From positions 1 to 41,159 of IMG/VR virus record IMGVR_UViG_3300050134_000023: a stretch of DNA of 41,159 nt, one strand, 5' to 3'. The notes below the pieces were generated by a model. That model was given only the letters and a program-made list of their open reading frames with translations, did not search any database and had not been told where the DNA came from. Positions 26,571 through 36,430 of this stretch are shown here, in pieces (within the stretch, counting starts at the first letter, position 1; the number at the start of each line of letters is the position of its first letter). The position numbers were made by a program, and so were the translations under genes. The DNA comes from a virus.

Positions 26571-27254
26571 ATGTCAGACAAATACACCGAAGCACCCGAC
26601 GTTCTGGATGTAGATTTCCAGAAGCGTGCGGCGGACAAGCTCTATCGGGCGGGAGCCATACGCGGCATCAATCCGCGCCGGATTGAACGCATCCGTGAGG
26701 ATATTCGATTCGACGATGTAGTCGCCCAATTTATCCCCCGCGTTGGGGACAAGATCAGTTGTCCCTTCCATGGCACCGACTCTACGCCATCCTTCCAAGT
26801 CTATCGTGGGTCCAACGACGGCTTCTGCTTCGGCTGTCCCGCAGGCAAAGGTTACTACGATCATATCCGTTTCGCGAAAGAATCACTCGGATGCACGTGG
26901 GTGCAGGCCCTCAAGTGGATCGAGAAAACGTTCGAACTCCCCGCACTCCCCGATGTCCTCATCGAACAGGACGAAGACGAAGAGATCACAACCGAGGTCA
27001 CCTTCACCGACCTGTCTGAGCCATTCCTCGTCCGTGCGGTCAAGGATGTTCGAATGACGAAAGACTATGAGTTGGCTCTGGAGTACATTCACGTTTATTT
27101 TGGTGCTCTCGCTTTCGAGGATGGGGCGGACGAGGCAAAGAAAGCTCGCGAGCCCGAAGAAGCAACAAAGCTACATTTCAAAGCCGCAATGCGTCTGGCT
27201 AGAGTATTAGGACAAGAGGCGGTAAATCGAATCTTGGACGACAAGGAACTCTAA
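26571..27254 (+). CDS. CHC2-type zinc-binding primase fragment, 227 aa
   Basis: C64-P-F-H67 and C86-x2-C89 form the CHC2 zinc finger of DnaG-type primases, with the usual STPSF between. The C-terminal half has no TOPRIM catalytic motif, so this is only the DNA-recognition part or a separated domain. The polymerase gene lies two genes downstream and the genes are joined by TAATG junctions, which supports a replication role. Confidence 0.8.
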   Translation: MSDKYTEAPDVLDVDFQKRAADKLYRAGAIRGINPRRIERIREDIRFDDVVAQFIPRVGDKISCPFHGTDSTPSFQVYRGSNDGFCFGCPAGKGYYDHIRFAKESLGCTWVQALKWIEKTFELPALPDVLIEQDEDEEITTEVTFTDLSEPFLVRAVKDVRMTKDYELALEYIHVYFGALAFEDGADEAKKAREPEEATKLHFKAAMRLARVLGQEAVNRILDDKEL

Positions 27255-27520
27255 TGCTAAAACCACGCTGCATCTACTGCGGTAAGATTTTCGCCGACAA
27301 AGAGAAGTACGAAACCATCACTAAGCCCGTAGCTACCACGGGTGCCAACGGCGGATCGAAGATCATCCAGAAGCCCGTTGGATTCAACTGCATCAAGCGG
27401 TGCTTCAAGGGTCAGGCACGGGCGATGTTCGAGCTTTACGCCGACGTTGAGATGAAGGACGGCAAGCTGACGGAAGTCAAACGACCGGGCATGAGTGGGC
27501 TGGCGTTAAGAAGGTTCTAA
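27254..27520 (+). CDS. Zinc-finger-like small protein, 88 aa
   Basis: CIYCG (residues 6-10) and CIKRC (about 46-50) give two Cys pairs likely to bind zinc. ATG overlaps the primase stop, and its own stop overlaps the polymerase start, so it is translated with the replication genes. Not recognised. Confidence 0.65.
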   Translation: MLKPRCIYCGKIFADKEKYETITKPVATTGANGGSKIIQKPVGFNCIKRCFKGQARAMFELYADVEMKDGKLTEVKRPGMSGLALRRF

Positions 27521-30500
27521 TGGCAAAGATTCAACAGGATACGGGCGAAGTCAAGATCAAGCGGACGAAGAAGGTTAAGAAACCTAAGCCGCCGTCCGAT
27601 CTCCGTTCCATGTATCGGGCTCGTCTCCGCGAGCTAGACATCGAGAAGATCAAGAAGCCGTGGATGGCTGAGAAAGCCTTCAAGCTGCTGGACACGGAAG
27701 AAGCTCTCCAAGCGTGGGCAGACAACCTGCTCGCAGACACGTCCCGTCACTGTACTTACGGCAAAGAAACATCCCCCGCCCTCGCGGTAGACACCGAAGG
27801 CAACGGCCTCGACACCCGCATCCTGATCGACATGCAAGAGCAACCAGATGGCTCGTATGAGTTGACTTACGAGGTCAAGGTTGAGATCGCTGGCGTCTGC
27901 TTGAGTGCGGACGGTCTTGAAGGCATCTACATTCCGATCAATCACGAGAGAGGCAGGAACGTTCCTCGTGAAGCCGCACGTCGCATTCTTCAGTACCTCT
28001 TTGACCGCTGCCATCTGATTTTCTACAACGCGAAATTCGACCGTGAAGTCATACGCCTGTGCTTGGGCATCAATTTACGCGGCTATCCGCATTTCGAAGA
28101 TGTGCAGTCCCTCGCGTACATCAACGACCCCAAAGCCGATCTGGGCGACAAGAAGCAGAAATACACGGGCTCCGCTGGTGGTTTGAAAGCGTTGTCGAAG
28201 ACCGTGCTGGGCATCGAACAGATTGAGATCGAAGAAATCTCCGTAGTTAAGGCCGTGGTGTGCCCACTGAGTAAGAAGCCACTCTGTGAGTGTTCCGAAG
28301 AAGAGATAAAGTCTCTCTCCCAACAGGACAAGAAGCACACCAAGAAGAACGTGTACGCCCCGTTCACGTGGGTGCCTACGAACATCGCGCTCTGGTACGC
28401 CGCTGGTGACGCCATCTGCACGTGGCTCCTGTGGCAGAAGATGAAGGACTTGGCTCGTAGCCGCCGCCTGCCCCACCGCATTGACCATGAGTTGGTGGAC
28501 AGCATCATCTTCGTCGAGCGGCAGCGATTCCTGATCGATACCGAGCGTCACGGTCGCACCGCCAAGTGGCACCAAGGGCTGTTGGATCAACTGTACAACA
28601 AGCTCCGTGATCTGGCTCTCGAAGCTGGGTTTAAGGAACCAGCCGACGAAGAGGGCAAGGTCAACGAGGATGACAAGTTCAACCCGGGCAGCGGCCCGCA
28701 GTTGCAGAAGCTCCTGTACGGAGTCAAGGGCTACAAGGTTGAGCACTACACGAAGAAAGCTGGGAATCCATCCTGCGATAGCGATGCCATCGAAGACTTG
28801 CTGAAAGACCATCCTGACGATGAGTTCCTCAAGACTCTCGTAGAGTTCAAGAAGTACGGAGCACTCCACCCCGCCAACCTGCGGTATGACCCGAAGGACT
28901 TATCTGCTCGTATTCACTTGCGGCAGAGCACGGTCGCTGGCGGTCGTCTGTCCGCTTCAGGCGGTGACTTCGAGGAAGACGGCGGATTCGGTATGAACCC
29001 GCAGGGCGTCAAGAAGGTCGAGCCCGAAAAGCAGTGGCGTGTACACGGCAACGTCCTGTCGCCCGATTCAATCCCAGTGGATGAGATCGAAGAGTACACC
29101 GAAGCCGATCTGGACCCGTCCTGTTTCCACCTTGAGAAGGGTGTCATCAAGAAGGCCAAAGGCATTATCAAGAATCACATCGGGCAGTACACGGGCTACG
29201 CAATCTGCCTCGTTCCGAAGTGTACGTCTTGCGCGGAGAAACACGGCATCCTCATCAAAGATACGCAGATGGATGCCAACGAAGTCGTCAACCTACGTGT
29301 GCTGATGTGCTCGCCCAAGGGTTGGACGTGGTTCTCCGTTGACTATTCGAACATCGAAATGCGTGCCGCCGCCAACATGAGCGGTGAGCCAAAGTTCATT
29401 GATGAATTCCTTAAGGGCAAGGGCGACTTCCACACCCTGACAGCATCCAACGTCTTCCCGGAATTCAACGACCCCGCTACCTCAGCCGACAAGAAGAAAG
29501 GCTTCCGCGATATCGCCAAGATCATCAACTTCGCCCTCCTGTACGGCGGCACCGAACATGCAATCTACCTCAACATGAGGGAAAAAGACCCCAGCATTAC
29601 CAAAGAAGATTGCAAGAAGATGGTCGATAAATATTGGGAAGGTGTGCCGAAGTTCGCCGAGTTCGTGGCGATGAAACAGGCGAAGGCGAAGACCGACATG
29701 ATCTGCGAAACTTCGACGGGTCGCGTCATCAACTTCAATTCGGCGTTGGAAGCTCTACACCTGCACAAGCCGTTTGATGAAGAGCGTCAGAACCTCTACG
29801 AATACTACGGGAACAACCGCGAAGCGGAGCAGGCGAAGAAAGCGGGGAACGACGCGGATTACCAGAAGTACAAGGGTCGTGCCGACCGTCTGTGGAAGGA
29901 CCCGGATTCGGGCGTCCGCAATGCGATGGAGTACAACAAATTCATCGGCAAGGTTACACGTATCGCTGTCAACGCTCCCATTCAGGGTATCTGCGGCGAC
30001 TTCATGCGTATCGCTTTGAACCGCCTCCGCAAGTGGGTGGAGAGTGACCCGCTGATCCAGTCGGTGTTCCGCCTGCATACGTCGGTGCACGATGAGGTTG
30101 ACTTCTCGGTGAAGAACGAGTACGTTCCGTTCATCCTGCCGCGTGTCACCCGCCTCATGAAGCTCCGCAAGTACCACGAGCAGATGAAGTGGCCTGTGCC
30201 AATTGAGTGCGATGCGGAATACGGTCATAGCTGGGACGTTGACTGGAATGCCACAGACCCGAAGAAAGCCTACGCTTGGACGCACGTTGAGGGCATGGAG
30301 AGATACCTACCTGACCTGTTTGATTCCAAGTCTGTCAAGGCTATGCTCAACTCCCTGACATCGGGCGATCCGATCAAAGTTGGAAAAGTCAAAGCTTGGA
30401 TGATCGCGAACCTGCATCCACGCGCCATCGGTCGAGTGCATGATACGGATGTGTACGAGACGATCAACGCTCTCGATAAGGCAAAGAGCCCCAAGGAAAC

Positions 30501-31140
30501 TCAACGTATCCTGATCGCCATTCTCCAGTTGCATGAATACTGGACGATTGACCACGTGCCCGATGGACAGGACGCCACGATGGAGACGTTGGTGCAGTAC
30601 GAGCAGCGAGTCGGCCTCACCGCGAAGGATCGCGGCATGATGCCGTCGTTCGGATACTCGGGCGCAATCCCGTTGGATGCAAAGATCATCCGTCCGACGT
30701 TACTCATCCTCGGCGAGGAAGTCCAAGCCGAGCTTCCGCTCATCACCGTAGGCGAGAATGAAATTACCGCTACGATTCCTGCAACGATAGATCAGGCAGC
30801 TATCGCCGAGGTCGCTCATCGGATGAACGAAGAGACCATGCGAGAGATGGAAGCTGATCGAGCAGCCAAGGACAAGATCAGGGCCGCGCAACACGCCCGT
30901 GTCGCTGCTGACTTGCCGAAGGTTCTGGCGGAATTGCATGAGTTCGAGCCCGTCTTCGAATTGATCGATGAAGTACAGACCAACGCGGAACTCAGACAGC
31001 AACTTAAGGAAGCTCTGGGTAAGGGACCGAACACTCTCAGAATCAAGATCGGCGGCAACACTGTGACCGTGACAGGTAAGAAGCTCGATTACGTCCCGAA
31101 GGAATTCCTGAAGGCTCGTGAGGAAGTCCATGCCTCGTAA
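27520..31140 (+). CDS. Family-A DNA polymerase with C-terminal extension, 1206 aa
   Basis: Replicative polymerase of the Pol I family. The exonuclease domain has LAVDTEGNGL (about residue 86 on), FYNAKFD and YAAGD. Polymerase motif A is VDYSNIEMR (D608), motif B RDIAKIINFALLYGG (R663, K667), motif C VHDEVDF (H857, D858, E859), so the catalytic set is complete. After about residue 930 there are roughly 270 extra, mostly helical residues with no recognised domain; 1206 residues is long for a phage family-A enzyme. The start overlaps the upstream stop. Confidence 0.93.
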   Translation: MAKIQQDTGEVKIKRTKKVKKPKPPSDLRSMYRARLRELDIEKIKKPWMAEKAFKLLDTEEALQAWADNLLADTSRHCTYGKETSPALAVDTEGNGLDTRILIDMQEQPDGSYELTYEVKVEIAGVCLSADGLEGIYIPINHERGRNVPREAARRILQYLFDRCHLIFYNAKFDREVIRLCLGINLRGYPHFEDVQSLAYINDPKADLGDKKQKYTGSAGGLKALSKTVLGIEQIEIEEISVVKAVVCPLSKKPLCECSEEEIKSLSQQDKKHTKKNVYAPFTWVPTNIALWYAAGDAICTWLLWQKMKDLARSRRLPHRIDHELVDSIIFVERQRFLIDTERHGRTAKWHQGLLDQLYNKLRDLALEAGFKEPADEEGKVNEDDKFNPGSGPQLQKLLYGVKGYKVEHYTKKAGNPSCDSDAIEDLLKDHPDDEFLKTLVEFKKYGALHPANLRYDPKDLSARIHLRQSTVAGGRLSASGGDFEEDGGFGMNPQGVKKVEPEKQWRVHGNVLSPDSIPVDEIEEYTEADLDPSCFHLEKGVIKKAKGIIKNHIGQYTGYAICLVPKCTSCAEKHGILIKDTQMDANEVVNLRVLMCSPKGWTWFSVDYSNIEMRAAANMSGEPKFIDEFLKGKGDFHTLTASNVFPEFNDPATSADKKKGFRDIAKIINFALLYGGTEHAIYLNMREKDPSITKEDCKKMVDKYWEGVPKFAEFVAMKQAKAKTDMICETSTGRVINFNSALEALHLHKPFDEERQNLYEYYGNNREAEQAKKAGNDADYQKYKGRADRLWKDPDSGVRNAMEYNKFIGKVTRIAVNAPIQGICGDFMRIALNRLRKWVESDPLIQSVFRLHTSVHDEVDFSVKNEYVPFILPRVTRLMKLRKYHEQMKWPVPIECDAEYGHSWDVDWNATDPKKAYAWTHVEGMERYLPDLFDSKSVKAMLNSLTSGDPIKVGKVKAWMIANLHPRAIGRVHDTDVYETINALDKAKSPKETQRILIAILQLHEYWTIDHVPDGQDATMETLVQYEQRVGLTAKDRGMMPSFGYSGAIPLDAKIIRPTLLILGEEVQAELPLITVGENEITATIPATIDQAAIAEVAHRMNEETMREMEADRAAKDKIRAAQHARVAADLPKVLAELHEFEPVFELIDEVQTNAELRQQLKEALGKGPNTLRIKIGGNTVTVTGKKLDYVPKEFLKAREEVHAS

Positions 31141-31255
31141 ATGGTGGGTCAGAAAAATCAACGGAAAATGGACAGCAGTCTCGCCCGAGGGCGGCTGGCA
31201 CATCACGTTCGCTAATTGGGAGCGGGCAATTCTGTGGGCGGCGGACTGGAGCTAA
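31130..31255 (+). CDS. Tryptophan-rich microprotein, 41 aa
   Basis: GAGGAAG precedes the ATG inside the polymerase end. The product MPRKWWVRKINGKWTAV... has seven Trp in 41 residues. The next ATG follows its stop by one base. Not recognised. Confidence 0.55.
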   Translation: MPRKWWVRKINGKWTAVSPEGGWHITFANWERAILWAADWS

Positions 31256-31256
31256 G

Positions 31257-31763
31257 ATGCTTAAAGCTTTCGATTGCAATGTCAAGGGGTCTACTTTCCC
31301 GCCGACCACTATCTATCACGTCACCGCTGGAAAAGCGAAGTACAAATTTTGGATGGACATGACGGATTGCTACCCCGACATAAAGTACACAGATATAACG
31401 GTTTGCAGGGGATCAGACCATCCGAGTTTGGCGGTTTCTGCTAACTCGAACAATACAGAACTTGTGTACGAAGGACGAACAATGACCGAAAAGCAAAAGA
31501 AACTCGCTAGGCACGCACTCGGGTTGCCTAATAAAAAGAACACTTCCTACCGTAATCATTTTTGTGTTGGAATCGGGGAAGATGGGTACGCGGAGTGGGA
31601 AGCAATGGTGATTCAAGGTGATGCTGTTAAGCGCACGGGGCCTCACTGGGGCGGCGACGACATGTTCTACCTCACATTGAAGGGGGCACTAGCGGTACGT
31701 GAACCAAAGGAACATATCAGCCGCGAAGATGCGGTTCAGGTGCGAGAGATGGAGACGGTTTAG
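31257..31763 (+). CDS. Conserved phage-type hypothetical protein, 168 aa
   Basis: The C-terminal half (KLARHALGL, SYRNHFCV, then GPHWGGDDMFYLTLKGALAVR) resembles a small phage domain I have seen in hypothetical proteins; its function is unknown to me. The N-terminal half is unrelated and may be a separate domain. Confidence 0.6.
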   Translation: MLKAFDCNVKGSTFPPTTIYHVTAGKAKYKFWMDMTDCYPDIKYTDITVCRGSDHPSLAVSANSNNTELVYEGRTMTEKQKKLARHALGLPNKKNTSYRNHFCVGIGEDGYAEWEAMVIQGDAVKRTGPHWGGDDMFYLTLKGALAVREPKEHISREDAVQVREMETV

Positions 31764-31820
31764 AAAAACAAAAATGACCCCACTATTTTGACTACGGATG
31801 TATTTATAGAGGGGTTATTT

Positions 31821-32240
31821 ATGAAATGTGGACTATGCAAGATACCGTTCGAGAAAGTCGGAAGGAATCAAAGATTTTGTAGTCGTTTTTGTAGGAGAAA
31901 AGCTTACAGGTCTACACCCGACTATAGACTTAAGCATCTTAATTGGCAACGAACCTATAGAAGTGAGGAAGAGATTAGGCTCGCCTACAACGAGTACATG
32001 CGGTTACGCCGTTACAGTTTTACGAAAGAGCAGTTGGTCGAGTTGTGGGAACGACAAGAAAGAAAATGTGCGATTTGCTCCACCCCAATTTTGTTGGATG
32101 CACCGATAGACCACGACCATGAAACGGGCAAAGTTCGTGGGTTGCTATGTCACAAATGCAATCGTGGGTTAGGTCAGTTCGAAGACAGCTTGGTGCTCCT
32201 CCAAAAAGCGATTGTGTACTTAAAGGAATTCAACGACTAA
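31821..32240 (+). CDS. Endonuclease VII-like homing nuclease, 139 aa
   Basis: An N-terminal CGLC/CSRFC finger, a linker with Tyr/Arg helices, then KCAICS, IDHDHETGKVRGLLCHKCNRGLG and a YLKEF end: a full endonuclease VII core. The ATG with GAGGGG upstream is preferred over an earlier TTG. AT-rich sequence (TATTTATAG) precedes it. Its stop overlaps the next ATG. Confidence 0.88.
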   Translation: MKCGLCKIPFEKVGRNQRFCSRFCRRKAYRSTPDYRLKHLNWQRTYRSEEEIRLAYNEYMRLRRYSFTKEQLVELWERQERKCAICSTPILLDAPIDHDHETGKVRGLLCHKCNRGLGQFEDSLVLLQKAIVYLKEFND

Positions 32241-33055
32241 TGGCGAAGAAAAAGATAGCCCTCACAAAGGAAGACAAATTCCGCCAGTGCCCCAAGTGCT
32301 ACGGGCCGATTGACTATTTCAACACCTGCCGCCGCTGCGGGCGTCCATGGACCCCGGCGTTGACCAAGGCTGAGATACAGGAGATGGAAGCGGAGGCTCG
32401 CGGTGAAGGGTCGGAAGACCCCGAACCTGCCCTCGTCGGCGAACGCGAATCGGCTCTTGAACGTGAGAAAGAAGAAATAGTTGGCAAAGTTGCCAAGCCT
32501 GTCGGCAAGAAGAAACACGCCTCACCAGTATTCAAACACTGGGAAATCATCGACGGCGACGACGACACGACGATTGTTAAGAAGCGATCTTTGATGCGGC
32601 TCGACTCGCGGAGAATTTATGCCGCAATGGGTCTGTCTACCAAAGCTTATGGCAATTTGAAGAACGTAATGGTGCTGCTTACTCGTTTGTGGGAACATTT
32701 GGATGATAAAGAGCGGGAGGCATTTGCTCCCACTGCGGAATTTCTGAAGAAAGGGCTCCTTGGGCTTGCTGAATTGACCTCGAAGAAGGTTAATCTGGCA
32801 GCACAAATGGAAGAAACCCTTACGCGGGAATATCATAGGGCGCATCAAGTTAGACAGGCTAGAACTACGGCACAAATTGTGGCGAAGAAAGCAACTCGGG
32901 TAACAACTCCCGGTGCTGACACCGAGGGATTTGAGACCGTTAACTTGGTTAATCTTAATCCCGAGGAGCTTATGGAACAAATTCAAACAAACCTCAAACT
33001 TAAAGGATTACGCGGACAAAAACATGAGGAATCTGAATTCTCTGATGAAGAATAA
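32240..33055 (+). CDS. Zinc-ribbon protein upstream of the portal, 271 aa
   Basis: Four Cys (CPKC, CRRCG) in the first 40 residues form a zinc ribbon. Long charged helices follow, with a middle segment (RLDSRRIYAAMGLSTKAYGNL) and an acidic C-terminus. By position before the portal it might be a packaging or terminase small-subunit-like protein, but no motif shows this. Confidence 0.6.
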   Translation: MAKKKIALTKEDKFRQCPKCYGPIDYFNTCRRCGRPWTPALTKAEIQEMEAEARGEGSEDPEPALVGERESALEREKEEIVGKVAKPVGKKKHASPVFKHWEIIDGDDDTTIVKKRSLMRLDSRRIYAAMGLSTKAYGNLKNVMVLLTRLWEHLDDKEREAFAPTAEFLKKGLLGLAELTSKKVNLAAQMEETLTREYHRAHQVRQARTTAQIVAKKATRVTTPGADTEGFETVNLVNLNPEELMEQIQTNLKLKGLRGQKHEESEFSDEE

Positions 33056-33090
33056 TCTGACTTTCAAACCTCTTTTATAGGGGTATCAAT

Positions 33091-33780
33091 ATGCTTCAAA
33101 GAATTTGCTCGGGATGTGGTGGGGTTATAAATTACTCGAACCAAAGCAACTTCAATCGGGCGGAACAGGTTGGAAGCCTGTGTAAATCGTGTACGGGATT
33201 GGCACGATTTTCGTCTAGCCTTGTTGGGAAAATTGGGAGACTGACCGTAATTAGTAAAGTCGTGCCGTCCCCCAAGCCCCATTGTTCTTCGTGGCTAGTG
33301 CGGTGTGCTTGTGGGGTGGAATGGGTGGTTGCTGGCGGAAGTTTGAGGAGCGGCGGCACTACGAAGTGCTGGTCGTGTAAGTCCGTAGACGGCGGTAAGA
33401 AACGGCGGCGGTTCAACGACAAAGAGAAATGGTGCCCAAAATGTGAAAAATGGCTGCCGTTGGGTGATTTTGGGACAAACGTACACCGCCTTAGTGGTAA
33501 AACGGATCGGTGCAAGAATTGCCTTCATGACGGTTATTACGAGAATGAGTACGATCTTTCTCCCGAACAGTATGCTTCTATGCTAAATGGTCAAGGCGGG
33601 GGATGTGCTATTTGTGGGTCTCAATTGAGGTTGTGCGTTGACCATAACCACGAAACTGGAAAGATTCGTGGGCTGCTTTGTGTGCCCTGTAATGTGATGC
33701 TGGGACGCTTTAAGGACGACCCCGAAAAGTTTGAACGGGCGATTCAGTACCTTAAAGCTGAATTCGTTTTACCTATATAG
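33091..33780 (+). CDS. Endonuclease VII-like nuclease with extra zinc modules, 229 aa
   Basis: An N-terminal CSGCGG finger, then the module GRLTVIS...WLVRCACG...LRSGGTTKCWSC shared with 36431 and three times with 39994, then CPKC and KNC, then the endonuclease VII core: GCAICG, VDHNHETGKIRGLLCVPCNVMLGRF. ATAGGGG precedes the ATG. It is inserted directly before the portal gene. Confidence 0.88.
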   Translation: MLQRICSGCGGVINYSNQSNFNRAEQVGSLCKSCTGLARFSSSLVGKIGRLTVISKVVPSPKPHCSSWLVRCACGVEWVVAGGSLRSGGTTKCWSCKSVDGGKKRRRFNDKEKWCPKCEKWLPLGDFGTNVHRLSGKTDRCKNCLHDGYYENEYDLSPEQYASMLNGQGGGCAICGSQLRLCVDHNHETGKIRGLLCVPCNVMLGRFKDDPEKFERAIQYLKAEFVLPI

Positions 33781-33789
33781 GAGCTATAA

Positions 33790-36411
33790 ATGGCAAATAA
33801 GACAGCAGACGACGGCCAAGGGAAGCGGGTCACCACTCGCCAGCGGGGTGCAAACACACGCATCTCACCGTCCCTCGTGAAGCGGAAGATCGCCAAAGTA
33901 GGCGGCAAGGAATTCGCATCGGCTGGTAAATACACGCAGGTGAACTCCAAGGGTGAGATCGTCGAAGATTCGGCGATGAACAAGCTCCGCATCATTCAGG
34001 GAGCGGCACGTAGTGGCACCGTCAGTTCTAACCCCAACTCGGGCTGGGGTATGTACGAAGCAGCTAAGACGGCTGCTGGTCTTTTCAGCGACGGCGGCTT
34101 AGGCAATGCCGACATTCAAGATTCGAACAACATCGGCTACTACAGCTATGAGTTCCCAGTTGATGCACTTGAACTCCCCGCATCCCGCGCAGAAGAACTC
34201 CGTTTCTACCGTCTGGCGTATGACCGTGACCCAATCGTAGGACGTGCAATCGACATGCACACGGAACTCCCCGTCAGCAAGATGACGGCAGAGAAACCGA
34301 AGTGCTCCTCCGAAGAGTACGCCGACTACGTGTACGACGATTTCCAGCGGATGATGAACCGCACCCGCCTGTTCCAGATCATCATCGACGCAGCCCGCGA
34401 ATACTGGTGCATCGGTGAGACCTTTCTGTTCATCGAAGACCCTGAAGATATTGAGCCTTGCAAAGCGGCCCGAGATATCCTTGAGAAGGAAGGCAAGCGC
34501 GGCGGTGCAGGCGTTGAACCCCGCGATGGGGCTTTCCACCCACCCGAAGGCGGCACGGCTGATCGTATTCTCGAATACCTCCAGCCTGAGAAGCGTTCCT
34601 CGTGGATCAAGAAGCGTGCCTCCGTGTTTGATGAACTGAAGGCTGCTGGCATCGACTTTGACTTCGGTGCTGACAGCGTTATGAAGGACCTCGACAAGGT
34701 TGCAGCTAAGATCGAGGCGACCCGTAAGGAACTCAACAAGGGTGCCCGCAAGTTTGCTAAGGTCGTAGGCATCCCCGCGAAGAAGCTCGCCAAGATGATC
34801 TTGGCCTCAGAAAACAACGACAAGCTGGCGAAGCTTATCCGTGGTGAGAAGGGCGATGATTCTTACCCACTTCAAATTCTGGCTGAAATGACGAAGACTG
34901 CTCAGCCCCCTGCGGCTCCCGCTGCTCCTGCGGCACCCGCTGGCGATGCTGGCGGTGGTACGCCTCCGGGCGCAGACGCTCCTACGGACGCCCCTGCGGG
35001 CGCTCCCGGTGACCCAGCGGCTCCGGGCGGCGAAGGCGCTCCCCTTGGTGAGGGTGGGCTTGGTGATGTTGAAGGTATGGGCGGTGGTGCTCCGATGGGT
35101 GGAGGCGGCGGTGGGGGTGGTCCTCTGACTCCTGCGGACGCGGCTCCGGGCGTCAAGGACGCTATCGCCATGGGTGCCACGATCTCGGCTCAGCGCGAGT
35201 TGATGGAACTCAAGCACCTTTTGAAGTTGCTCGAAAAGAAGAAAGAACTGTTGGAGGAGTTGAAGGAAATCCGCGAGAAGAAACGCGAAGAACTGGAACT
35301 CTTCTCCCACATCGAGAACAAGGATTACGAAGGGCCGGATCGCATTCAGATTCTTCCTCCTGAGCAGATCGACATCACCAATGAAGGCACGATGGTGGAT
35401 GGTCCGACGATCTACTACAAACCACCCGAGGCTCAGAAACAAGCCTACATGGACGATCCAGATGTCCCGAACCAAGTGAAGGACGTGATCCAGACGGAAG
35501 GCAAGATTCCGCTGAACAACGATCCGTTCCAAGGTTCCTACGTCATCCATTTCGCCCGCAAGAAGAGCGGCTACGAACTGCACGGTCGCAGCATCCTGCA
35601 ACGCTGTATCCGCACGGTCATCTACCGTGAGAAGCTCCGTCAGGTGCAGAGCACGTTGGCATCCCGCAACATGACGCCGAAGCGGTTGATCGTGGCTCCA
35701 GATATTCCGGCGTCCGAAGTCATCGCTTTGCGGGCACACATCGACGAAGCCATCGCCGACCCTGATTACTCCGTGGTCGTGAACTACGAGTGCCGTTGGG
35801 ACGAAATTGGTTCCGAGGGACGTTTGCTCTCGCTCGACGCTGAGTGGCAGCACACAAACTCCGACTTGGCTATCGGATTGGGTCTGTCACCTGAAATCCT
35901 CATCGGTGAGGGTATGTACTCAGGCAACAGAATACAATTGGAAATTATGAATGTCTCCTATCTTCAATTTCGAGACCTTCTGACCTACGTCATCGAGGAG
36001 CAAATTTTCAAACCGTATGCAATGAAAAAGGGCTTCTATGAGATGGACAAGTACGGGCGTCCACGTTGGATTTACCCCAAGGTCACGTTCAGCCGCATGG
36101 CTCTCCGCGACTCTGGTGACCTTTACGACATGTTGTTTAATCTTTATTCAAAAGGCAGCTTGCCTGTCGATATCATTTACGAATTCCTGAACCTCGATCC
36201 AGAGGATTGCGAGCGCAAGTTGGAAGACGCGATGTTTACCGTCAAAGATTCCAAGTTTAATGAACTTTTGAGCAACATTTACAACTCGGTTGGTGATTGG
36301 CTGATGCAGAATACCGATCTTGGCAAGCGCATCACCAAGGGTCTCGACCTGAACGAGGTTGAGGCTGAAGGCGAAGACGAGGGACCTGAGGGCTCTGGCG
36401 AAGGCATGTAA
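33790..36411 (+). CDS. Portal-like protein with a low-complexity insert, 873 aa
   Basis: Resembles T4-type portal proteins: RFYRLAYDRDPIVGRAIDMH followed by a helical crown-like part, and a C-terminal half with GLSPEILIGEGMYSGNRIQ and membrane-like FRDLLTYVIEEQ. The portal forms the ring at one head vertex for DNA entry and exit. Between about residues 370 and 455 lies a Pro/Ala/Gly-rich stretch, probably flexible and exposed. TAGGAG precedes the ATG. Confidence 0.8.
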   Translation: MANKTADDGQGKRVTTRQRGANTRISPSLVKRKIAKVGGKEFASAGKYTQVNSKGEIVEDSAMNKLRIIQGAARSGTVSSNPNSGWGMYEAAKTAAGLFSDGGLGNADIQDSNNIGYYSYEFPVDALELPASRAEELRFYRLAYDRDPIVGRAIDMHTELPVSKMTAEKPKCSSEEYADYVYDDFQRMMNRTRLFQIIIDAAREYWCIGETFLFIEDPEDIEPCKAARDILEKEGKRGGAGVEPRDGAFHPPEGGTADRILEYLQPEKRSSWIKKRASVFDELKAAGIDFDFGADSVMKDLDKVAAKIEATRKELNKGARKFAKVVGIPAKKLAKMILASENNDKLAKLIRGEKGDDSYPLQILAEMTKTAQPPAAPAAPAAPAGDAGGGTPPGADAPTDAPAGAPGDPAAPGGEGAPLGEGGLGDVEGMGGGAPMGGGGGGGGPLTPADAAPGVKDAIAMGATISAQRELMELKHLLKLLEKKKELLEELKEIREKKREELELFSHIENKDYEGPDRIQILPPEQIDITNEGTMVDGPTIYYKPPEAQKQAYMDDPDVPNQVKDVIQTEGKIPLNNDPFQGSYVIHFARKKSGYELHGRSILQRCIRTVIYREKLRQVQSTLASRNMTPKRLIVAPDIPASEVIALRAHIDEAIADPDYSVVVNYECRWDEIGSEGRLLSLDAEWQHTNSDLAIGLGLSPEILIGEGMYSGNRIQLEIMNVSYLQFRDLLTYVIEEQIFKPYAMKKGFYEMDKYGRPRWIYPKVTFSRMALRDSGDLYDMLFNLYSKGSLPVDIIYEFLNLDPEDCERKLEDAMFTVKDSKFNELLSNIYNSVGDWLMQNTDLGKRITKGLDLNEVEAEGEDEGPEGSGEGM

Positions 36412-36416
36412 TCTCA

Positions 36417-36425
36417 TGGTATAAT
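36417..36425 (+). promoter_or_regulatory. Extended -10 TGGTATAAT, leaderless start
   Basis: Consensus TATAAT (36420-36425) with extended TGG, five bases before the ATG at 36431. There is no upstream TTTCCTAKC box. Confidence 0.6.
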
Positions 36426-36430
36426 GGGGC

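Noticed and set aside
31782-31820. A T4-type late promoter (TATAAATA)
   Set aside because: TATTTATA occurs but in the opposite orientation to the gene and only once; ordinary -10-like elements explain the region better.
34807-35853. A 348-codon minus-strand ORF opposite the portal gene
   Set aside because: It overlaps the portal and its low-complexity repeat; the product is Ser/Thr/Arg-rich as expected for an antisense frame.
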